DNA of 9,063 nt from JAEXNA01 sp050486105. GTDB lineage: Bacteria; Vulcanimicrobiota; Xenobia; Xenobiales; JADMJV01. A program made the position numbers and the translations under genes. Below, in pieces: positions 1 through 6,792 of this stretch. The DNA is taken from NCBI GenBank assembly GCA_050486105.1, contig JBJHCR010000271.1:1-9063 (forward strand), in the 5' to 3' direction. The first letter of the stretch is position 1, and every line of letters starts with the position of its first letter. The notes under the pieces were generated by a model. It made no database searches, was not told where the DNA came from, and saw only the letters and a program-made list of their open reading frames with translations.

Positions 1-1099
1 GGTCTCGAAACGGGACTAAAGCAGTCAAGCCGGAATCGCTGGCGTCGGCCAAAGCGAGATCACGCCGGAAAGTTCTCAGCGCACTCCGCGAGGCCAGGGG
101 TCCCATGAAGGTTCCCGGTTTGAGGGGATCACCACTGCGGATGGCTTCGGCGGCTCTGCCCAGAGCTTCCTCGAGTTTATGGTAATGCTTGGGGGTGGCG
201 ATCACTCGAGCTGTTCCGGTGCACCGTTGTCCTGTGGAAAGATAGGCTCCGGTAACGATCTCACCGATGGCCTGCTCGAGATGAGCGTCGTCGGCCACGA
301 TCACCGAGTTCTTCCCCCCCATCTCAAGGGCCAGAATCTTGTGGGGGTCTTCCAAAGTGAGGCGCTTGAAATGCAGACCTACTCCCCAGGAACCGGTGAA
401 GAGAATGCCCCGAACTAGAGGGTGGGTGATCAGAGAGTCTCCAGCTTGGCGAGTCATAGGAAGCAGATTGAAGACCCCGGGCGGGAAATCGGCCTCTTCC
501 AAGGCTTCAGTGTAAATCTGGGCCACCCAGGGGGTGACGGAACTGGGTTTAAAAACCACGGTGTTCCCGGTCATCAAGGCAGCGATGATGTGGCCATTAG
601 CCAAATGGATGGGAAAATTGTAAGGTCCTATGACCGCCATGACCCCGTGGGGTCGATAAGTGAAGAAGCCTCCCGCCAAACCTTCCGGATGCTGATCCGC
701 CACCCGGGCCGCCGCCTCTCCCAGAGTGACATCGATCTTACCAAGGCAAGCCCCCGCTTCGGCCAAGGCTTCCGGGGCAATTTTGCCCATTTCAGAAGTG
801 ATGGCCTGAGCCAGCAACTCCTGGCGGAGGTCCAGAGCCTGGCGAAAACGCAGCAAGGCCTCTCGACGCACCTCAAAGCTGCTGGCTCGCCAAGACAGAA
901 AGGCCTGGTGAGCTGCCTGCACCGCCCGAGTGACCTGCTCGGGGCCCGCTGGAGTGAGAGTGAGGACTGGCCGTCCGGTGAAGGGGTCCTCGGTGGTGAG
1001 AGACTCTGCCTCCGTCTCCGGCTCTTGCCAAGCTCCATCAATAAAAACGCCCTTGAACTTGGGTCGACTCATTCTGTTGCTCTCTTCGGTTTGCGCCAT
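1..1099 (-). CDS. AstD-like aldehyde dehydrogenase (partial, C-terminus beyond left edge)
   Basis: NAD(P)-dependent aldehyde dehydrogenase, most like N-succinylglutamate 5-semialdehyde dehydrogenase (AstD), which oxidises succinylglutamate semialdehyde to succinylglutamate in arginine catabolism. The 366 visible residues hold the ALDH landmarks: Asn161 in GPYNFP, the cofactor-binding Lys184 in FKPS, the FTGS Rossmann motif near 234, the general base Glu259 in ALEMGGKN, and the nucleophile Cys293 in GQRCTG. The Glu-to-Cys spacing of 34 is the family norm. The stretches around HLANGH and KILALEMGG resemble AstD rather than the ALDH7 (piperideine-6-carboxylate) type. About 120-130 C-terminal residues are missing because the window ends. 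The start at 1099 is chosen for its AGGAAG ribosome site six bases upstream; a second in-frame ATG at 1072 is less well placed. One base separates it from the upstream fusion gene's stop, so translation is probably coupled. The family is secure; the exact substrate is inferred. Confidence 0.9.
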   Translation of the reverse strand, partial: MAQTEESNRMSRPKFKGVFIDGAWQEPETEAESLTTEDPFTGRPVLTLTPAGPEQVTRAVQAAHQAFLSWRASSFEVRREALLRFRQALDLRQELLAQAITSEMGKIAPEALAEAGACLGKIDVTLGEAAARVADQHPEGLAGGFFTYRPHGVMAVIGPYNFPIHLANGHIIAALMTGNTVVFKPSSVTPWVAQIYTEALEEADFPPGVFNLLPMTRQAGDSLITHPLVRGILFTGSWGVGLHFKRLTLEDPHKILALEMGGKNSVIVADDAHLEQAIGEIVTGAYLSTGQRCTGTARVIATPKHYHKLEEALGRAAEAIRSGDPLKPGTFMGPLASRSALRTFRRDLALADASDSGLTALVPFRD

Positions 1100-1100
1100 C

Positions 1101-4100
1101 CTAGACTTCCTGCCATTCTTTTAAGCTGACTTCCAACTCGCTCCATCCTTCTTCTAAGCGGTTTAGGGGAGGAAACAAGAGCTGTCCATCGTTGGCCAAA
1201 GCTGATGCGGCCTTCAATCCCGATCGAGCAAAGAACACTCCGCTCCCTCGATGGGTGTCTCCCCGGGAGCCCACCAGAACATCGAGCTGATAGAGGCGGG
1301 GATCATCCCTGAAGGCCTTCAGGATCCGAACCTGCTCTCGCAGCCTAAGGCACGACAGTTCATCTCCATCCCAAGTGGAGATCATCATCAAAGGCTTCTC
1401 TACGAAATATTCGCTGTTCACCAGCACCTGTCCCAATTGCCCGCCGGCGAACACCGTGAGAGCATCGGGCAGAACCCCGGTGGCCTGGCAGTAGAACAAC
1501 TCCCGGCTGCCTCGGTAAGCCCAACTGGCAGACTCATTCATGACCAAAGGAACCATCATCTCATCGCAGAGCTGCCGCAGAGCTCGCAAGAATCTCACCG
1601 ACACGCGACGGCCCGTCAACTGTTGAATCGGCTCCAAGGCCACCCCCAGAATCGCTTCGGCCCGCTCATCGAGAATAGCTCGGAGTTGCTCCAAACAAGC
1701 CTCCTCCTTCGGCCTAAGGGGTGTGCTCACTCCGTCAAAGGGGTCACCTTCCTGATAGGGATACGGGAGATGATGCCAAGGGAAGTACGTCCCAAAGCTC
1801 GGGTCCGAAAGGCTGCGAGCCGCCGCCGTGGAGGCCCCCCAAAAGCTTCCTTGAAAAGAGATCATGGTCTGAGCCCCGCGGCGTTTATAGATCAAGCATT
1901 TGATCAGCTTGTCCACGGCCTCATCTCGACCGGAGGCCAGATAAAGATGGCCCAGAGGAGAGACGGTCCTCAGCCACTCCACATAACGAGTCATATTGGG
2001 AGTCCACCAGTTGCAGAGGCTGTTCTTATTGACCGCAGCCAAATCCCAATCGACCCAACTCTCTGGCTCCAAGAGACCCCCCGTGGGATTCTCCACCCCC
2101 GAGGACCACACCAGATCAGGACGAACCTGAGCTTGCAATGGAGTTTCCAGGTAAAGGCAACTGGCTTCGTCCTCACCGTAATCCTTCTCGAAGAAGGCCT
2201 CCTCTACAGCCCCGTAGGAAAGATTGATGGAAGTCATGGCCTGGGTGGTGTCCACTCGGTTTCGGCTCTTGATACCAAGAAAACCCAGCTCTTTGGCCCT
2301 CTCCAGTTGCCGACGCTTCAAGCGCAACCCCAGCCCTTGCCCACGTTGAGAGGGATCCACCAGCAGGTCGGCCGAGTAAAGATGAGTTCCTGAACCCCGG
2401 TCGGGATCGCGGTCCGGACCCCGGACCTGAGGAAAATTCTCCAAGGGTGCCGAGATGTAAAAACCCAGGATCCTATGGTCCTTGAGAGCCACTGCCGCCA
2501 CCGAACCAGGAGCCTCCACGGCACCCTTAAGAAACTCCTCGTCATCAACCCGAGCCGGCTCATAAATCGACTCCTCCAGGTGCATGATCGACTCTCGGTG
2601 CTCCTCCCAATTGTGGGGTCCAAGAGTGCGGATGGTCACTGCTCGGCGAGCTGCCATATAGCGCAGGAACTCCAACCAAGTCAGGCGTTTCTCTCGATGT
2701 AAATCAGGAAAGGCAACCTCTGGCTCAGGCTCGAGCAGCTCCGCCAACTGAGCGGCGCGGTCCAAAGGCAGTTCCCGGTACCAGCGGAGGATGGCCGGCC
2801 AATCAGCGGATTCGAGTTCGTCAAGGCTGCGAGGAACCGGGTGCATTGGGGCTTGGTCTTCATCCCAACTGTGCTCAAACTCCGACGGAAGAACCTCGGG
2901 TCCGTGAGAGTCCAAGAAGCTCAAAGAGTTTGCTATGGACTCAAAGATGGCATCGAGATCGGACTGTTGGGTGGCCTGCTGCACCCGAAAGCGGATAGTT
3001 CTTTCTCCTGCGATATAGACCATGAAGCCGTGATAGAACCGTTGGTTGACAAAATTGTTAGCGTGAGCTGCCGTGGGAAGATCGAAAGCGAAAGCCAGTC
3101 CTTGGGCTCTAGGACTCTCGATCATAGGTCTTTGATGGGCCAGGGAAAACAAGCGACGCCGGATCGCCTCTCCAAGGCTGGTGAGAGCTTTCTCGTCGAC
3201 ACAGCAAGCGTTGATGTAACCCCTCATGAAGGATGCCGCGTGAGCTGAAGTGGGGAAGGGATCATCCACCGAAGACAGCACCGCTCCAACCTGACACTTC
3301 TTGGCCAGGTTGATGAAATCTGGGGGCAAAGGCTCTCCTGAACTGGTCTTCAGTCCGAAGAGGTTAGACCAGAGCATGGGTCCACCCAATCCGAAGGCTG
3401 TTTGCACCTCGTCGAAAATCAGGGCCACGCCGAAGGCGTGAGTCATCACTCGCAACGTCTGGAAAAAACGGTGGCTGGCATATCGGTCCCCGCCCTCGCA
3501 CTGCATAGGTTCCACCGAGACAGCATTGGCCTCAGCTGTCAAAAGATGCTCTCGAATCTCCAAGAGTGAAGACACCTCTGCAGCCAGAAGGGGATTCTTC
3601 TCAGGATCGATCCTCGGCGGCTCAAAATCGTCGAGATGAGAGCGCTCCCATATTCTCAGCCAGTCGGAGCTCGCTTCCTTGACGTTGTGTGGCTCCTTAT
3701 CTTCGGGGAATTCCGCCCAGAGTGTTTCGAAACCCTTGAGTTGAAATGGAAGCCGCTTGGTCGGATTCCAAGACGAAAAGAGAGACAACAAAGAGCGGCC
3801 GTGGAATGAGCCAATAAAACAGACACATCTTCTCCCTTTGTTGGGGAACTTGATGCTGGCCAGGTGCAGTGCTTTCTCCCAGGATTCGGTGCCCGAGTTG
3901 CACCAGACCACGCGATTGAGACCCTCAGGGGCCGCACGGCTGAGCACAGCTTTCAAAGCCCTTTCCGCTGGAACAGGATGCTCCCGATAATCGGGGTTCT
4001 GAAAGCTTTCAGGGTGACGAATGACACCCCAGAGAGGGGTTCCGTTGAAACCCAAGAGATGAGAGGCGATCTGAGAGGAGGCATCCAAGAGCAGAACAGA

Positions 4101-4610
4101 GGGGATCTCGCCAGTGCTGTCCACCGAAGCCAGAGTGTTGCGGCGAGATCTCCGATAATCCACCACCAGAGCCTTTTTCTCCTGGACCAAGAACCCGGCG
4201 CGGTATGTTCTCTGCAAAAAAGACTGAGAAAGATTCAGAGCTTGCTCGAAGGGCTGCGGAGGAGTCCGAGGCCGGTCCCAGGAGCGTCCCTCGCTCCGCC
4301 CCAAAACCCGGGGGTTCTCTTGAGCAAGAAGAGAAAACAACTCCCGCAAGGCGACTCGCCATTCCGAGACTTTGTAGTGTTCGACCCACAGGGGAAAGGT
4401 CAGTCCAAACTCGGAGTCCTCTACTCCAGAAAAGGGCAACTGAACTCTCATCTGAGACAACTTTAGAGGTTCGCCGTAAAAGAGAAGGCCATCCAAGGCC
4501 TCTCTGGGCAGAAAGCAGGGTCGGCTCAGGTCTTGGATCACTAGGCCAAAGAAGCCCCAACGGTTTGCGATCTCTTCAACGATTGGAGCTAGAAGCTCAC
4601 GACTATTCAT
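1101..4610 (-). CDS. Class III aminotransferase - GNAT - degenerate aminotransferase fusion protein
   Basis: A very long protein (1,169 residues from ATG 4610; numbering here counts from GTG 4616, 1,171 residues). Residues 1-120 are unrecognised. Residues about 120-565 form a class III PLP aminotransferase resembling L-lysine 6-aminotransferase and related omega-aminotransferases: SGTES (241-245), SFHGR (270-274), VEPMQ (368-372), FDEVQ (401-405; Asp402 for the pyridine nitrogen) and LAKKCQ (437-442; Schiff-base lysine probably Lys439). Residues about 658-828 are a GNAT acyltransferase with the acyl-CoA loop QRGQGLG (757-763). Residues about 835-1171 are a second aminotransferase fold: GRDEA (896-900), SFWG (924-927), LEPIQ (994-998), but NES (1027-1029) replaces DEV and AGGQ (1057-1060) replaces AKxx, so the lysine and aspartate are gone. 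A normal family member has 400-450 residues. The sequence has no internal stop or frameshift, so this is a genuine fusion. It is coupled to an AstD-like dehydrogenase, suggesting catabolism of an omega-amino acid such as ornithine, arginine or lysine; the substrate is inferred. Confidence 0.88.
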   Translation of the reverse strand: MNSRELLAPIVEEIANRWGFFGLVIQDLSRPCFLPREALDGLLFYGEPLKLSQMRVQLPFSGVEDSEFGLTFPLWVEHYKVSEWRVALRELFSLLAQENPRVLGRSEGRSWDRPRTPPQPFEQALNLSQSFLQRTYRAGFLVQEKKALVVDYRRSRRNTLASVDSTGEIPSVLLLDASSQIASHLLGFNGTPLWGVIRHPESFQNPDYREHPVPAERALKAVLSRAAPEGLNRVVWCNSGTESWEKALHLASIKFPNKGRRCVCFIGSFHGRSLLSLFSSWNPTKRLPFQLKGFETLWAEFPEDKEPHNVKEASSDWLRIWERSHLDDFEPPRIDPEKNPLLAAEVSSLLEIREHLLTAEANAVSVEPMQCEGGDRYASHRFFQTLRVMTHAFGVALIFDEVQTAFGLGGPMLWSNLFGLKTSSGEPLPPDFINLAKKCQVGAVLSSVDDPFPTSAHAASFMRGYINACCVDEKALTSLGEAIRRRLFSLAHQRPMIESPRAQGLAFAFDLPTAAHANNFVNQRFYHGFMVYIAGERTIRFRVQQATQQSDLDAIFESIANSLSFLDSHGPEVLPSEFEHSWDEDQAPMHPVPRSLDELESADWPAILRWYRELPLDRAAQLAELLEPEPEVAFPDLHREKRLTWLEFLRYMAARRAVTIRTLGPHNWEEHRESIMHLEESIYEPARVDDEEFLKGAVEAPGSVAAVALKDHRILGFYISAPLENFPQVRGPDRDPDRGSGTHLYSADLLVDPSQRGQGLGLRLKRRQLERAKELGFLGIKSRNRVDTTQAMTSINLSYGAVEEAFFEKDYGEDEASCLYLETPLQAQVRPDLVWSSGVENPTGGLLEPESWVDWDLAAVNKNSLCNWWTPNMTRYVEWLRTVSPLGHLYLASGRDEAVDKLIKCLIYKRRGAQTMISFQGSFWGASTAAARSLSDPSFGTYFPWHHLPYPYQEGDPFDGVSTPLRPKEEACLEQLRAILDERAEAILGVALEPIQQLTGRRVSVRFLRALRQLCDEMMVPLVMNESASWAYRGSRELFYCQATGVLPDALTVFAGGQLGQVLVNSEYFVEKPLMMISTWDGDELSCLRLREQVRILKAFRDDPRLYQLDVLVGSRGDTHRGSGVFFARSGLKAASALANDGQLLFPPLNRLEEGWSELEVSLKEWQEV
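1106..1111 (-). promoter_or_regulatory. Ribosome binding site of the aldehyde dehydrogenase gene, inside the fusion gene
   Basis: AGGAAG on the minus strand, six bases before ATG 1099. It lies within the last codons of the upstream fusion gene, whose TAG (1103-1101) is one base before the ATG. Ribosomes terminating on the fusion gene would therefore be placed to re-initiate. It supports 1099 over 1072 as the start. Confidence 0.7.
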
Positions 4611-4620
4611 CCCCACAGGA

Positions 4621-4628
4621 CTCCTCTC
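4621..4628 (-). promoter_or_regulatory. Ribosome binding site of the fusion gene, with two possible starts
   Basis: GAGAGGAG on the minus strand. Its AGGAG core is ten bases from ATG 4610 and four bases from an in-frame GTG at 4616. The ATG is preferred for its codon and acceptable spacing; the GTG would add only two residues. Confidence 0.55.
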
Positions 4629-4706
4629 AAGCCGACCACGGGTCGCGTGAGCAACCGTTTCGGGTCCTGCTATAGAGCCTCCTCCAGGGGAGTTAGAGGC
4701 CTGGGA

Positions 4707-5306
4707 CTATGAGCCCTTGGGGAAGACCTGGATAGTCACCGGACGAACCCCCCACTGAAAACACTGCGCGGTAGTAGGAAACCAAACATCGATCTTATTT
4801 CCGATGATAGCCCCGCCGGTGTCGGCGGCAATTCCCCATCCGTAACCTGGAATATAAAGCTTGCTTCCCAAAGGGATCACCCTGGGGTCTACAGCCACGA
4901 TACCAGGCTCGGTGTAGCGTCCACTTGCGGTCCTGCCGCGCAGAGCATAGGCGTAGGCCTGTACGTGCAAGGTCCGTCCTCCCTCAGGAGCCAACTGGCC
5001 TTCCGGGGTAGATTTCTTCGGTGCCGGGGGCTCCTTTAGGCTCTTGGAAGCCTCCTTGATCAGCAGGGCCAGGTCGGTTCCCATCTCTTTTTGCTTCTCT
5101 AGCTGTTGCTCGGATGGCAGCACCAACTGCAACTTAGACTGAACCAGATCGAAGGTCTGCTTATTCAAATTCTCTTGAAAGCTCACCACAGCTTCCAGCA
5201 CAGGGAAGGTAGACTCGAGAGCTTCCAGGGGGTCAGAGGTCGACTGGGCACTTCCAGACAGAGACAAAAGGCAACTCAGGGCAAATACAGCTAAAAGACG
5301 ATTCAT
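4707..5306 (-). CDS. Exported 3D-domain protein (cell-wall associated)
   Basis: A 199-residue protein with a cleavable-looking signal peptide (Met-Asn-Arg, then a hydrophobic stretch to about residue 17, with SGSA near 17-20). Residues about 25-95 are charged and probably helical, followed by a Pro/Lys-rich linker (about 90-110) and a C-terminal 3D domain (about 112-195). The domain is named for three conserved aspartates, here Asp140 (AVDPRVIPLG), Asp162 (ADTGGAI) and Asp173 (KIDVWF); the TASG motif before them is also typical. Such domains have the MltA/RlpA-like double-psi barrel fold and occur in peptidoglycan-active proteins such as YabE, YocH and Rpf-like factors, so a role in the cell envelope is likely; enzymatic activity is not proven. 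The start at ATG 5306 is chosen because it begins the signal peptide and has AAAGGA just upstream; an upstream in-frame start at 5384 would place 26 non-signal residues in front. The fusion gene follows after 96 bases on the same strand with no clear terminator between. Confidence 0.88.
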   Translation of the reverse strand: MNRLLAVFALSCLLSLSGSAQSTSDPLEALESTFPVLEAVVSFQENLNKQTFDLVQSKLQLVLPSEQQLEKQKEMGTDLALLIKEASKSLKEPPAPKKSTPEGQLAPEGGRTLHVQAYAYALRGRTASGRYTEPGIVAVDPRVIPLGSKLYIPGYGWGIAADTGGAIIGNKIDVWFPTTAQCFQWGVRPVTIQVFPKGS

Positions 5307-5351
5307 ACGATCCTTTCCTATCTCTGCTCCCATTAGCGATGGAAGCTCGAG

Positions 5352-5443
5352 AGGCCCACTGGGCCTAGCCAGGACAAGAAGCACTTTGTGCTCGCTGAAA
5401 TTCGGCTCTCAAGAGGAGCGCTCTGGCTGATCTGAGCCGCTCC
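5352..5443 (-). other. Three inverted repeats in the leader of the 3D-domain gene
   Basis: The 253-base gap before the 3D gene holds three successive hairpin-capable repeats after the preceding gene's terminator. At 5415-5443, six base pairs (GGAGCG/CGCTCC) continue after one bulged G into CTC/GAG with a ten-base loop. At 5380-5392, AGCAC and GTGCT flank three bases. At 5352-5366, AGGCCCA and TGGGCCT flank a single base. None is followed by a T-tract in the direction of transcription, so they do not look like terminators. No convincing promoter was found in this gap. They may structure the 5' untranslated RNA or be protein-binding sites; the function is unknown. Confidence 0.4.
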
Positions 5444-5451
5444 TTTTCCCG

Positions 5452-5487
5452 AAAGAAAAAAGATCCTTCCAAAAAGAAAGATCTTTT
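5452..5487 (-). terminator. Intrinsic terminator after the exported low-complexity protein gene
   Basis: AAAAGATC (5458-5465) and GATCTTTT (5480-5487) form an eight-base-pair stem. After a C/A mismatch the stem continues with TTC/GAA and closes on a six-base loop (5470-5475). In the minus direction it is followed by a run of six Ts, then CTTTC. It lies about 73 bases past the stop codon at 5560. The stem is A/T-rich, so it may be modest in strength. Confidence 0.65.
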
Positions 5488-5559
5488 GCTTACTCCCATG
5501 GGGGGACTTTTGGGATTAGTGTACTATTGCGAAAACTTGTTCCCCTTGAACTAGAGAGT

Positions 5560-6663
5560 TTAGAAGCCTGGGGCTGGGTTGATGCTGCTGGCTTGAAATC
5601 CTTGGGGGCTCTGCTGCCCGGTGACCTCTACCATCTGCCCGGTGACCAGGAGATGGACGGCGTTCGAACTCCCAGGTGTCAGCAGAATTCTCTGGAGCTC
5701 GGGATGCTGAATAGATTGCAAGATGAAGAAACCTTGCTCCACCGATACTTGCAGGACTCTCCCGGTCATCTTATTGCCGTCGGCCATTCCGTAGGCTTCC
5801 ATGCCTGCGGAAAAGATCATCGAACCGCCCTCATCCTCGTCCTCGTCGGACCCGAGTCCCATGAGCGAACCTGCGGTTCCAGTTCCCATGCTTGGATCGT
5901 AGGAGGGAGACATCATACCCGGTTCTCCCATAGGCATTCCCGGAAAAGGAGAAGACATTCCGGTCTCACCGAACTGGGTTCCCGGGGAGACGGCAGGCAT
6001 CGTCGGAGACGGATAAGCAGGGCTGCTGGGACCAACGGAGTTGGAGTAAGGGTCGATGTGCATCATCTCCAGGGGCCCCATCATGGCTTCGCCCTGGTTG
6101 CTGTAAAAACTCGATTGTGACTGCCCCATCGAAGAGACCGCCTGACTTCCCGGTTGAGGCCCGGTCGGTCCAGGAGTGTGATTGTGAGGAGTCAAAGTGT
6201 TCGCTGAACCGCCGTGCCCGACGGCCGCCAAAGTATGTTGAGGAGAATGATTCCCAACCGGCGCTCCATCAGGCGTGCCACCTCCACCGGCGGCAGTAGC
6301 ATATTGAGCTACCGGAGTGTGATAGGGAGCCTTAGCCGTCTTGGCAACGATGGTCTCAGATGAGCCCCAATCCACGATCTTTCGTGCTTTCAAGGGACTT
6401 TTATTGAGTGCTCCTACGACCTGGATGGAGACCTTGGCGTTCGCCGGCAAGGCGCCGGCGGCGGTCTTTCGACCCATCCAAAGTATCTCCGTTTGATCAT
6501 CGAGAACAAAGAGCTTCTTCTGACCGCTCTCAAGCTCCAAGGTCAAAAGCCCTTTGCTCCCATCGTAGGACGTAACCCGACCTGACATGGTGGGATGAGC
6601 TTGGGCCACCAGGAAGGTGGAGACCACAAACAAACTCGCGAATATTAGAAAAATACGTTTCAT
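5560..6663 (-). CDS. Exported protein with two similar small modules joined by a low-complexity linker
   Basis: A 367-residue protein of unrecognised family. It has a clear signal peptide (Lys-Arg followed by a hydrophobic core, probable cleavage after AQA at residue 22). A first beta-rich module (about 25-98) starts MSGRV and contains alternating hydrophobic strands and a DDQTEI turn. A second (about 298-362) starts MTGRV and has a similar pattern ending in an MVEVTG strand; both resemble small OB-like/DUF5666-type modules, but this is a pattern judgement only. Between them, about 200 residues (99-297) are rich in Gly, Pro, Ser, Met and His and include an acidic DEDEDE run (273-278). No cysteine is present. 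The start at 6663 has AAGAGG just upstream. The gene lies between two terminators and so is probably a separate unit. It is likely periplasmic or surface-exposed; no function can be assigned. Confidence 0.8.
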   Translation of the reverse strand: MKRIFLIFASLFVVSTFLVAQAHPTMSGRVTSYDGSKGLLTLELESGQKKLFVLDDQTEILWMGRKTAAGALPANAKVSIQVVGALNKSPLKARKIVDWGSSETIVAKTAKAPYHTPVAQYATAAGGGGTPDGAPVGNHSPQHTLAAVGHGGSANTLTPHNHTPGPTGPQPGSQAVSSMGQSQSSFYSNQGEAMMGPLEMMHIDPYSNSVGPSSPAYPSPTMPAVSPGTQFGETGMSSPFPGMPMGEPGMMSPSYDPSMGTGTAGSLMGLGSDEDEDEGGSMIFSAGMEAYGMADGNKMTGRVLQVSVEQGFFILQSIQHPELQRILLTPGSSNAVHLLVTGQMVEVTGQQSPQGFQASSINPAPGF

Positions 6664-6712
6664 AGAACCTCTTCGGCGTCTATCTTACCAGATACCGGCC
6701 CCAAGAGTGAAG

Positions 6713-6741
6713 ATCTTAACAAGCTTGTAACATGCTGCGAA
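6713..6741 (-). promoter_or_regulatory. Weak candidate sigma70 promoter with a palindrome in its spacer
   Basis: On the minus strand TTCGCA (6736-6741) and TAAGAT (6713-6718) are 17 bases apart, each matching four of six consensus bases. The expected start of transcription leaves a leader of about 40 bases before ATG 6663. The spacer carries the perfect ten-base palindrome ACAAGCTTGT (6719-6728), which could be an operator or chance. The site lies directly downstream of the preceding operon's terminator, where a promoter is expected. Confidence 0.3.
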
Positions 6742-6742
6742 C

Positions 6743-6776
6743 AAAAAAAGTGCCGACCCTTGAACCAGGTCGGCAC
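6743..6776 (-). terminator. Intrinsic terminator of the helical-protein/SPFH operon
   Basis: A nine-base-pair G/C-rich stem, GTGCCGACC (6768-6776 read on the minus strand) and GGTCGGCAC (6750-6758), closes on a nine-base loop (6759-6767) and is followed in the minus direction by seven Ts (6749-6743). It begins 16 bases past the SPFH gene's stop codon. This is a textbook rho-independent terminator. Confidence 0.92.
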
Positions 6777-6792
6777 CTTTCTGGCTTCCAGA

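Noticed and set aside
422..1129. A 235-codon open frame on the plus strand
   Set aside because: It is antisense to the aldehyde dehydrogenase, whose catalytic motifs and spacing are intact on the minus strand.
1251..2393. A 380-codon open frame on the plus strand
   Set aside because: It lies antisense inside the fusion gene, its product resembles no protein and is Gln/His/Pro-skewed as expected from a reverse frame, while the minus frame holds clear GNAT and aminotransferase motifs.
1101..4610. The fusion gene as a sequencing artefact or collapsed adjacent genes
   Set aside because: The frame is continuous for over 3.5 kb, the linkers between domains are protein-like, and no internal ribosome site with a start at a domain border stood out.
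4611..4706. Possible terminator or promoter between the 3D gene and the fusion gene
   Set aside because: Only a five-base-pair hairpin (CGACC/GGTCG) without a T-tract and a TATAGC with no matching -35 were found, too weak to annotate.
5527..6120. A 197-codon plus-strand frame rich in Arg and His
   Set aside because: It is antisense to the exported protein gene and lacks a ribosome site or recognisable motifs; the minus frame has a good signal peptide and start.
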